41,199 nt of DNA from Chromatiaceae bacterium (lineage in GTDB: Bacteria > Pseudomonadota > Gammaproteobacteria > Chromatiales > Chromatiaceae). Under the pieces are notes generated by a model. That model worked only from the letters and a program-made list of their open reading frames with translations. It was not told the origin of the DNA and ran no database searches. The translations under genes were made by a program, and so were the position numbers. The stretch is from NCBI GenBank assembly GCA_028277905.1, contig JANQFI010000074.1:1-41199 (forward strand), given 5' to 3'. Below are positions 35,306 through 41,199 of this stretch, in pieces. Each line of letters begins with the position of its first letter. Position 1 is the first letter of the stretch.

Positions 35306-36712
35306 ATGGCATCGAATGTCCTGGAGACGATCAAGAACGAGGACGTCAAGTTCGTCGACCTCCGTTTCACCGACACCCGCGGCAAGGAGCAGCATGTGTC
35401 CCTGCCGGCGAGCGTTGTCGACGAGTCGCTATTCCAGGATGGCAAGATGTTCGACGGCTCCTCCATTGCCGGCTGGAAGGGTATCGAGGCCTCGGACATG
35501 GTGCTGATGCCCGAGGCCGATACCGCTGTGTTGGACCCCTTCTCGGACGAAAACACCCTCATCGTCCGGTGCGACATCCTGGAGCCCTCGACCATGCAGG
35601 GCTACGAGCGTGATCCGCGCTCGGTGGCCAAGCGTGCCGAGGCTTACCTCAAGTCCACCGGCATCGCCGACACAGCCTATTTTGGCCCGGAGCCCGAGTT
35701 CTTCGTGCTCGACGACGTCCGCTGGGGCGCCGACATGAGCGGTGCCTTTTACAAGGTCGACTCCGACGAGGCGGATTGGAACTCCGAGCGCGTCTTCGAA
35801 GACGGTAACATGGGCCACCGGCCGAGCATCAAGGGCGGCTACTTCCCGGTGCCGCCAGTGGACTCCTTGATGGACCTGCGTGGGGCCATGTGTCTGGCGA
35901 TGGGAGAGATGGGCGTGCCCGTCGAGGTGCACCACCACGAAGTGGCCACCGCCGGCCAGTGCGAGATCGGTACCCGCTTCACCACTCTGGTGCAGCGCGC
36001 CGACTGGAACCAGATCCTCAAGTATTGCGTGCACAACGTCGCCCACGCCTACGGCAAGACGGCGACCTTCATGCCCAAGCCGCTGGTGGGCGACAATGGC
36101 AATGGCATGCATGTGCACCAGTCGCTGGGGAAGGACGGTGAGAATATCTTCTCCGGCGACAAGTACGGCGGCTTGTCCGAGACCGCGCTCTACTACATCG
36201 GGGGTGTCATCAAGCACGCCCGCGCGCTGAACGCGCTCACCAACGCCTCCACCAACTCCTACAAGCGCCTGGTGCCGGGCTTCGAGGCGCCGGTGATGCT
36301 GGCCTACTCCGCCCGCAACCGTTCCGCGGCCATCCGCATCCCGCACGATGCGAACCCGAAGGCGCGGCGCATCGAGGTGCGCTTCCCGGACAGCATGGGC
36401 AACCCCTACCTGTCGTTCTCGGCCATGATGATGGCCGGACTCGATGGTATCCTGAATAAGACCCACCCCGGCGATGCGATGGACAAGGATCTCTACGATC
36501 TGCCGCCGGAAGAGGAAAAGGCCATCCCACAGGTGTGCTACTCCCTGGACCAGGCGCTCGACGAACTGGACAATGACCGTGAGTTCCTCACCGCCGGCGG
36601 CGTCTTCACCGACGACGTCATCGACGGCTACATCGGCCTCAAGATGGAAGAGGTCACGCAGCTGCGGATGACCACGCATCCCATCGAGTTCGACCTGTAC
36701 TATAGCCTCTGA
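35306..36712 (+). CDS. glnA: Glutamine synthetase type I
   Basis: GlnA makes glutamine from glutamate, ammonia and ATP as a cytoplasmic dodecamer. The ATG at 35306 follows GGGAGAGCAACAGC and gives 468 aa. The beta-grasp domain ([12 protein letters not shown]) is followed by the catalytic signatures [61 protein letters not shown] and [20 protein letters not shown] places the adenylylation Tyr at residue 397, the same number as in E. coli, so regulation by the GlnE adenylyltransferase is expected. NtrC-like sites and a sigma-54 promoter lie upstream, and ntrBC lie downstream. Confidence 0.98.
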   Translation: MASNVLETIKNEDVKFVDLRFTDTRGKEQHVSLPASVVDESLFQDGKMFDGSSIAGWKGIEASDMVLMPEADTAVLDPFSDENTLIVRCDILEPSTMQGYERDPRSVAKRAEAYLKSTGIADTAYFGPEPEFFVLDDVRWGADMSGAFYKVDSDEADWNSERVFEDGNMGHRPSIKGGYFPVPPVDSLMDLRGAMCLAMGEMGVPVEVHHHEVATAGQCEIGTRFTTLVQRADWNQILKYCVHNVAHAYGKTATFMPKPLVGDNGNGMHVHQSLGKDGENIFSGDKYGGLSETALYYIGGVIKHARALNALTNASTNSYKRLVPGFEAPVMLAYSARNRSAAIRIPHDANPKARRIEVRFPDSMGNPYLSFSAMMMAGLDGILNKTHPGDAMDKDLYDLPPEEEKAIPQVCYSLDQALDELDNDREFLTAGGVFTDDVIDGYIGLKMEEVTQLRMTTHPIEFDLYYSL

Positions 36713-36723
36713 GCCGACACCCG

Positions 36724-36750
36724 CCGCGCGGCCGGTGCCGTGCCGCGCGG
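36724..36750. terminator. GC-rich hairpin after glnA
   Basis: CCGCGCGG at 36724-36731 and 36743-36750 can pair across an 11-base loop, starting 11 bases after the glnA stop. No T-run follows. It may be a weak terminator or processing stem, separate from repeat copy E farther down. Confidence 0.4.
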
Positions 36751-36878
36751 ACAGCCCCCAGGGCCAGCCAGCTCCCGGTGTCGGTCGAGCGCGGCATCCT
36801 CAGGCGGGGGCTCCGCTCCTGCTGCATCATGTCTGCCGGTGCTGTGCTGCGTGCGACGTCCCTAACCGAGATGCCCTT

Positions 36879-37037
36879 AGGCGATTTCTGTCAACAAACA
36901 GACCGCCTGGCTTGTCTTTTCGCCCGCCTTCTTTGTCGCGGCAGCGGGCACAGAGCTCGACTCTGCGCCCGCTGCCGCTCCTTGAAGGCGAGCGAAAAAC
37001 CTGCGCCATTCGGTCTGTTTGTTTCCGGCAAGCGCCT
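36879..37037 (+). repeat. Palindromic dispersed repeat, copy E
   Basis: This 159-bp copy begins AGGCGATTTCTGTCAACAAA and ends TTTGTTTCCGGCAAGCGCCT. The centre is CAGAGCTCGACTCTG. Outside the element the flanks are also partly inverted (ATGCCCTT / AGGCAT). It lies 3' of glnA and 5' of the DUF4124 gene. It is one of the best-preserved copies. Confidence 0.95.
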
Positions 37038-37119
37038 TAGGCATCAGCCAGCGCCGGCAAGCCCCGCCGCTGCAACTCCATGCCGCGGCATCTCCCTCAC
37101 CCCGCACCGGGAGCGATCG

Positions 37120-37680
37120 ATGCGCGCCGTTTTGTCGATGTTAGTCTTGTCGTTGTTCCTGTTGCTGCCTGTCTCGCCCCATGCGCAGGTGTACCGCGGC
37201 ATCGGCACCGATGGGCGCATCATCTTCTCCGACCGCCCACTGCCCGACGCGGAAGAGCACCACCTGCCCGGCCCTGCCGCCGCCTCTGCGGACGACCCAG
37301 AATCCCAACCGGCCGCCCAACCGGCCGCCAAACGGGGCGCGAACCCAGGCGCGGGCTTCCCTGGACCCTATGAGCTGTTCGGGATCGTCTCGCCTGAGGA
37401 TGGGCACCGCAGCCGCGACCCAGAAGGCGTGCTGCCGGTCTCCCTGGTGCTCGCGCCCGCCTTGAGCCAAGGGCACCGCGTGGTGATCGAGGTGGACGGC
37501 ATTGCCGCCGGCGGCGACCTCCCGAACCCGACCCAGGTGCTGCTCCGGGGACTGACGCTTGGCTCCCATCGCGTCCGTGCGCTGATTCAAGACACGGATG
37601 CGGCCATCATCGCCGCGACCCCGCCCATCAATGTGCATGTGCTGCGGCCTTTGCCCGAGAGCGCCAAGCCGGGACCCTAG
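37120..37680 (+). CDS. DUF4124-domain periplasmic protein
   Basis: The ATG at 37120 follows GGGAGCGATCG and gives 186 aa. A signal peptide (MRAVLSMLVLSLFLLLPVSPHA) precedes QVYRGIGTDGRIIFSDRPLP, the DUF4124 motif. A Pro/Ala linker follows, then an Ig-like stretch (VSLVLAPALSQGHRVVIEVD, VLLRGLTLGSHRVRALIQD). The function of the family is not known. Placement between glnA and ntrB seems to recur in related gammaproteobacteria, but I cite that only as general recollection. Confidence 0.85.
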   Translation: MRAVLSMLVLSLFLLLPVSPHAQVYRGIGTDGRIIFSDRPLPDAEEHHLPGPAAASADDPESQPAAQPAAKRGANPGAGFPGPYELFGIVSPEDGHRSRDPEGVLPVSLVLAPALSQGHRVVIEVDGIAAGGDLPNPTQVLLRGLTLGSHRVRALIQDTDAAIIAATPPINVHVLRPLPESAKPGP

Positions 37681-37934
37681 ACCGCGTGTCGCAGGCCGCG
37701 ACCCGTCCAACTGCCGTGTCTAGGGTGACAATCGCCGTCGGCCAGCGAGCCATTGCCCTCCACGCGGCCTGCTGTCCGCACGTTCTTGGTGCGCATGTAG
37801 CACTGAAACAGTGCGCGACTGAATGACGGCTCGGCATTGCGTCCCTGCCAATGGGGACAAGGCGCGGCTCGATCTGCTGCAATCGCCAGAGCCACAGGGT
37901 GGTGCAGATCTTGCTTGAACTCAATCCGTAACAC
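37677..37934 (-). CDS. Doubtful antisense frame in the DUF4124-ntrB gap
   Basis: An 85-codon frame opens at a GTG (37934) and ends overlapping the DUF4124 stop in convergent orientation. Part of it (FKQDLHHPVALAIAADRAAP, then CPHWQGRNAEPSFSRALFQC) looks like protein rather than shadow sequence, and no gene covers the other strand from 37681 to 38078. There is no Shine-Dalgarno. It may be a remnant of an inserted gene. I cannot name it. The rest of the gap holds the ntrB leader, with no visible RNA gene. Confidence 0.25.
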   Translation of the reverse strand: MLRIEFKQDLHHPVALAIAADRAAPCPHWQGRNAEPSFSRALFQCYMRTKNVRTAGRVEGNGSLADGDCHPRHGSWTGRGLRHAV

Positions 37935-38078
37935 CGGTGCGACAGGCCACTGGTGCGGCAGGCGCGGTTAATGGGGACCGGGCAGGTGCTGCGGCGGGCC
38001 CCGCCATGTTTGCGGCCTTGGCGGTGCCGGGCCCCGGGCTCCGGGACACGGGTTAAGGTCCGCCTATCGGGCAGACCC

Positions 38079-39161
38079 ATGAAGCAGAAGATTAAAGGAA
38101 ACAAAGATCTGGCCTCTTCGATCTTGGGCAATCTCAACACCGCGGTGCTGCTGTTCGATGCCGAGCTGCGGTTGAGGTATATCAACCCTGCCGGGGAGCT
38201 GCTGTTGGCGGTCAGTGCCAAGGCGGTGCTTGGTAGGAATGCTGGCGGCCTGGTGCCCTGCCCCGCTGAGCCGGTGGAGGAGCGCTTGCGCGAGTCTCTG
38301 GTGACTCGTCAGCCCTTCACAGAGCGGGAGGCGGAGCTACGCAGGCCCGATGGCGAGCTGATCCGCGTGAATTGCACGGTGCTGCCCGTGCACCAATTCG
38401 AGTCGGACGCCGAGCTGTTGATGGAGCTGCATCAAGTGGACCGCCAGATCCGCATCACCCGCGAGGAGCACCTGATCTCTCAGCACCAGGCCACGCAGGC
38501 GCTGCTGCGCGGACTGGCCCATGAGATCAAGAACCCCCTGGGCGGTCTGCGCGGCGCGGCGCAACTGCTCGAGCGGGAGCTCCCGAGCCAGGAGCTTCGC
38601 GAGTACACGCGCATCATTATCGACGAGGCAGATCGGCTGCAGGGGCTGCTCAACCGGATGCTCGGCCCGAACCAGTTGCCGCAGCTGCGCGACGTGAACA
38701 TCCACCACGTGCTTGAGCATGTGCGCGGCCTGCTCAGCGCCGAGTATCCAACGGGGCCCCAAATCGTGCGCGACTACGACCCCAGCATCCCGGATCTGCG
38801 CGCCGACTCCGACCGGCTCATTCAGGCGTTGCTCAATATCGCCCGCAACGGTGCCCATGCCGCCGGCGATGCCGGCACCCTCAGTTTCCGCACCCGCGTG
38901 CTGCGCCAGTTTACCCTTGGCAACGAGCTGCATCGGCTGGTGCTGCGGGTGGACATCGAGGACACGGGCCCGGGCATTCCGGACCAGCTGCTGGACCGCA
39001 TCTTCTTCCCGATGGTTTCGGGCCGCGCGGGCGGCACCGGGCTCGGTCTGCCCATTGCGCAGGAGTTGATCAATCAGCACGGCGGTCTGATCGAGTGCGA
39101 GAGCCGGCCCGGTTGCACCCGTTTCTTCGTCTATCTGCCGCTGGAAACCGGCGATGAATGA
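38079..39161 (+). CDS. glnL: Nitrogen regulation sensor kinase NtrB
   Basis: NtrB phosphorylates or dephosphorylates NtrC in response to PII. The ATG at 38079 gives 360 aa (MKQKIKGNKDLASSILGNLN). A PAS domain (~15-120) contains AVLLFDAELRLRYINPAGEL. The H-box LRGLAHEIKNPLGGLRGAAQ places the phospho-His near residue 148. The ATPase domain has the N-box LLNIARNGAHAAG, DTGPGIP and GGTGLGLPIAQ. No membrane span is present, as usual for this kinase. An upstream in-frame start at 37953 adds non-conserved Arg-rich sequence. ntrC begins 8 bp after its stop. Confidence 0.95.
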   Translation: MKQKIKGNKDLASSILGNLNTAVLLFDAELRLRYINPAGELLLAVSAKAVLGRNAGGLVPCPAEPVEERLRESLVTRQPFTEREAELRRPDGELIRVNCTVLPVHQFESDAELLMELHQVDRQIRITREEHLISQHQATQALLRGLAHEIKNPLGGLRGAAQLLERELPSQELREYTRIIIDEADRLQGLLNRMLGPNQLPQLRDVNIHHVLEHVRGLLSAEYPTGPQIVRDYDPSIPDLRADSDRLIQALLNIARNGAHAAGDAGTLSFRTRVLRQFTLGNELHRLVLRVDIEDTGPGIPDQLLDRIFFPMVSGRAGGTGLGLPIAQELINQHGGLIECESRPGCTRFFVYLPLETGDE

Positions 39162-39169
39162 GGCCAACG

Positions 39170-40606
39170 ATGAATAAGTCGCCGAGCGTCTGGGTGATCG
39201 ACGACGACCGCTCCATCCGCTGGGTGCTGGAGCGGGCCCTGCGGCAGGCGGACATGCATGTGACCTGCTTCTCCAACGGCGTCGGGATCATGGACGCGCT
39301 GCACCGGGAGCGGCCCGACGTGATCCTCTCCGACATCCGGATGCCCGGCATCGACGGCCTCGACCTGCTGCGCCAGGTCAATACGCGCTACCCCAAGCTG
39401 CCGGTCATCATCATGACCGCACACTCGGACCTCGACAGTGCGGTCTCCGCCTTCCACGGGGGCGCTTTCGAGTACTTGCCCAAGCCATTCGACCTGGACG
39501 AGGCCATCGATCAGGTGCGCCGGGCCTGCCGTGCACAAGAGCACGCCGGTGCGGGCGACGAGGCGCTGGAGAGCAGCCCCGATATCATCGGAGAGGCGCC
39601 GTCGATGCAGGAGGTGTTCCGGGCCATTGGCCGGCTGGCACGCTCCAACATCACCGTGCTCATCAATGGCGAGTCCGGCACCGGCAAGGAACTGGTGGCG
39701 CGGGCGCTGCACCGACACAGCCCGCGCTCCGGCGCACCCTTCATCGCCTTGAACATGGCGGCGATTCCACGCGATCTGATGGAGTCGGAGCTCTTCGGCC
39801 ACGAGCGCGGTGCCTTCACCGGGGCGCAGACCCGTCGCGAGGGCCGTTTCGAGCAAGCCGACGGCGGCACCCTGTTCCTGGACGAGATCGGCGACATGCC
39901 GGCGGAGCTACAAACACGCCTGCTGCGGGTACTGGCGGACGGCGAGTTCTACCGGGTCGGTGGTCTCTCCCCCATCAAGGTGGACGTCCGCATCATCGCG
40001 GCGACGCACCAAAACCTTCAGGACCATGTGCGTCAGGGACGCTTCCGCGAGGACCTCTTCCATCGGCTCAACGTCATCCGCATCCACCTCCCATCACTGC
40101 GTGAGCGGCGCGAGGACATCGGCCTGCTGATGCGCCACTTCCTGACCCAGGCGGCCCAAGAGCTTGGCTGCGAGCCCAAGAGCATCGCCCGGGATGCGCT
40201 TGCTCACCTGGAGCGGCTCGACTGGCCCGGCAACGTGCGTCAGCTGCAGAACACGGCTCGGTGGCTGACGGTGATGGCCTCCACCAAGGAGATTCGCGTC
40301 AACGACCTGCCGCCCGACCTCTGCGACACCGGCGGCCAGGGCGCCGATGATGAGCAGTGGGAGATCGCGCTTCGCGCCTGGACGCGGCGCCGCCTGCGCC
40401 AGGGCGACGGTGCCATACTCCAATCGGCCCTGCCGGCCTTCGAGCGTATTCTGATCCAAGTGGCCCTGGAGCACACCGGCGGACGCCGCCAGGAGGCCGC
40501 CCGGCTCCTCGGCTGGGGTCGGAATACGCTCACGCGCAAGATCAAGGACCTGAACATGGACTTCGGCACCACCGGTGGCGCTGAGGAGGACGAGGACGCC
40601 GCCTGA
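39170..40606 (+). CDS. glnG: Nitrogen regulation response regulator NtrC
   Basis: NtrC activates sigma-54 promoters such as the one ahead of glnA. I prefer the ATG at 39170 (MNKSPSVWVIDDDRSIRWVL, 478 aa): it has a GAGG about 8 bases upstream and puts the phospho-acceptor Asp (SDIRMPG) at residue 55, near the Asp54 of E. coli. An ATG at 39158 overlapping ntrB is also possible. The AAA+ domain has NGESGTGKE, the sigma-54 contact loop GAFTGA, TLFLDEIGDMP and the R-finger region. The Fis-type helix-turn-helix is GGRRQEAARLLGWGRNTLTR. Repeat copy F lies 3'. Confidence 0.96.
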   Translation: MNKSPSVWVIDDDRSIRWVLERALRQADMHVTCFSNGVGIMDALHRERPDVILSDIRMPGIDGLDLLRQVNTRYPKLPVIIMTAHSDLDSAVSAFHGGAFEYLPKPFDLDEAIDQVRRACRAQEHAGAGDEALESSPDIIGEAPSMQEVFRAIGRLARSNITVLINGESGTGKELVARALHRHSPRSGAPFIALNMAAIPRDLMESELFGHERGAFTGAQTRREGRFEQADGGTLFLDEIGDMPAELQTRLLRVLADGEFYRVGGLSPIKVDVRIIAATHQNLQDHVRQGRFREDLFHRLNVIRIHLPSLRERREDIGLLMRHFLTQAAQELGCEPKSIARDALAHLERLDWPGNVRQLQNTARWLTVMASTKEIRVNDLPPDLCDTGGQGADDEQWEIALRAWTRRRLRQGDGAILQSALPAFERILIQVALEHTGGRRQEAARLLGWGRNTLTRKIKDLNMDFGTTGGAEEDEDAA

Positions 40607-40679
40607 GCGAGCCACCGCGCCGTCCGGCGCGATCATCGATCGCGACCCAGGCCCCGATCCCGATTCTGACGGTTTCGCT

Positions 40680-40706
40680 CGGTACGTCTTGTCCGGCAAC
40701 CGCCTA
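40680..40706 (+). repeat. Fragment of the palindromic repeat (right end only)
   Basis: CGGTACGTCTTGTCCGGCAA followed by CCGCCTA resembles the right terminus of the repeat family (CGGTCTGTTTGTTTCCGGCAATCGCCTA) with several changes. It sits 30 bp before copy F and may be the relic of an older insertion. Confidence 0.5.
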
Positions 40707-40736
40707 GTACTGGCTCCGCCGCATGGATCTCTCTTA

Positions 40737-40895
40737 AGGCGATTTCTGTCAACAAACAGACCGCCTGGCTTGTCTTTTCGCCCGCCTTCTGCGTTGCGGC
40801 AGCGGGCACAGAGCTCGACTATGCGCCCGCTGCCGCTCCTTGAAGGCGAGCGAAAATCCTGCGCCATTCGGTAGGTTTGTTTCCGGCAATCGCCT
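40737..40895 (+). repeat. Palindromic dispersed repeat, copy F
   Basis: This 159-bp copy begins AGGCGATTTCTGTCAACAAA and ends TTTGTTTCCGGCAATCGCCT. It differs from copy E at only a few positions (for example GGTAGG for GGTCTG near the right end). It lies 130 bp after the ntrC stop. Confidence 0.95.
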
Positions 40896-41030
40896 AACGA
40901 TGACGCCCCCGGATCTGGACCCTGTCACCATCGACCTGAAACAGATGGCCGGTGAGCCCTGCCTGGGCGCTGCGCAGTCCGGCCAGCTGGCAGATGGGGT
41001 CGCCTGGCTCCGGTGCAGAAGTCGTCGCGC

Positions 41031-41198
41031 TCACCCACCCCGCCACCGAAGCTCGACCAAGGGCACCTCCCAGGCATCGCAGCGCAGGCTAGTGACATAG
41101 CCCGACTCGGTCTGGGCGCGGTCCCGGCGGATCAAGGCCAGGACGCGGATGGCCTCGATCCGGTCGGCGCGCGGCAGCCACTCGGCGCCGGCGCGCTT
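41031..41198 (-). CDS. C-terminal part of a leftward gene cut by the window edge
   Basis: A minus-strand frame runs from the edge to a TGA at 41033-41031. The 55 visible residues (RADRIEAIRVLALIRRDRAQ, then TESGYVTSLRCDAWEVPLVE, ending LRWRGG) look like genuine protein. No start is inside the window. I do not recognise the family. The gap between ntrC and this gene (40607-41030) holds repeat copy F, a repeat fragment and nothing else that I can name. Confidence 0.5.
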   Translation of the reverse strand, partial: KRAGAEWLPRADRIEAIRVLALIRRDRAQTESGYVTSLRCDAWEVPLVELRWRGG

Positions 41199-41199
41199 G

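Noticed and set aside
35429..36679. 416-codon frame antisense to glnA
   Set aside because: It mirrors glnA codons and shows no motif of its own; the glnA reading is certain.

Overview
The window is GC-rich (roughly 65% by eye), gene-dense bacterial chromosome that carries the replication-origin neighbourhood. The order mnmE-yidC-rnpA-rpmH-(gap)-dnaA-dnaN-recF-gyrB, separate glyQ and glyS genes, a ChpA-type chemosensory kinase and a glnA-ntrB-ntrC cluster all point to a gammaproteobacterium. Protein style suggests a Chromatiales-like lineage (purple sulfur bacteria and relatives), but that is inference; no marker in the window fixes the genus.

Layout, left to right. (1) 1-4.3 kb: the end of an unrecognised Cys-rich protein, convergent polA, and a small unknown gene. 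(2) 4.7-11.5 kb: a secreted protein with seven tandem ~49-residue repeats that reads as a seven-bladed beta-propeller, then a very large ChpA-like hybrid kinase and a CheW/ChpC-like partner. (3) 11.5-13.5 kb: rsmE, a DUF423 membrane protein, an unannotated short frame, 16-bp tandem repeats, and a 75-residue protein with an operator-like palindrome in front. (4) 14.0-20.3 kb: six tightly coupled genes, namely a GT2 polyprenyl-phosphate glycosyltransferase, an ArnT-like GT83 enzyme, a PAP2 phosphatase and a three-part BtuFCD/FecBCD-type ABC importer. (5) 20.7-24.5 kb: leftward mnmE, yidC, a 38-codon frame where yidD normally sits, rnpA with no ordinary start codon, and rpmH. (6) 24.5-31.1 kb: rightward dnaA, dnaN, recF and gyrB, with DnaA boxes on both sides of dnaA and three parS-like palindromes inside recF. 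(7) 31.2-34.8 kb: leftward glyQ-glyS-gmhB. (8) 34.9-40.6 kb: glnA with paired NtrC-like sites and a sigma-54-type promoter, a DUF4124 protein, ntrB and ntrC. (9) The right edge cuts a leftward gene.

The most unusual feature is a family of ~158-bp imperfect palindromes. Six copies plus one fragment lie in intergenic gaps at about 3.5, 13.8, 20.35, 20.5, 36.9 and 40.7 kb. The ends are inverted (AGGCGATT...AATCGCCT) and the two arms match over most of their length. Five of the six copies lie 3' of a gene in the same relative orientation, and in two cases the repeat end supplies the gene's stop codon. They contain no convincing gene and look like a MITE-like or REPIN-like element that could also act as a transcript-end hairpin.

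The genes around the origin cover initiation, clamp, repair and supercoiling, with probable ParB-loading sites beside them. The glnA-ntrBC block carries its own regulatory logic: NtrB/NtrC acting on a sigma-54 promoter upstream of glnA.
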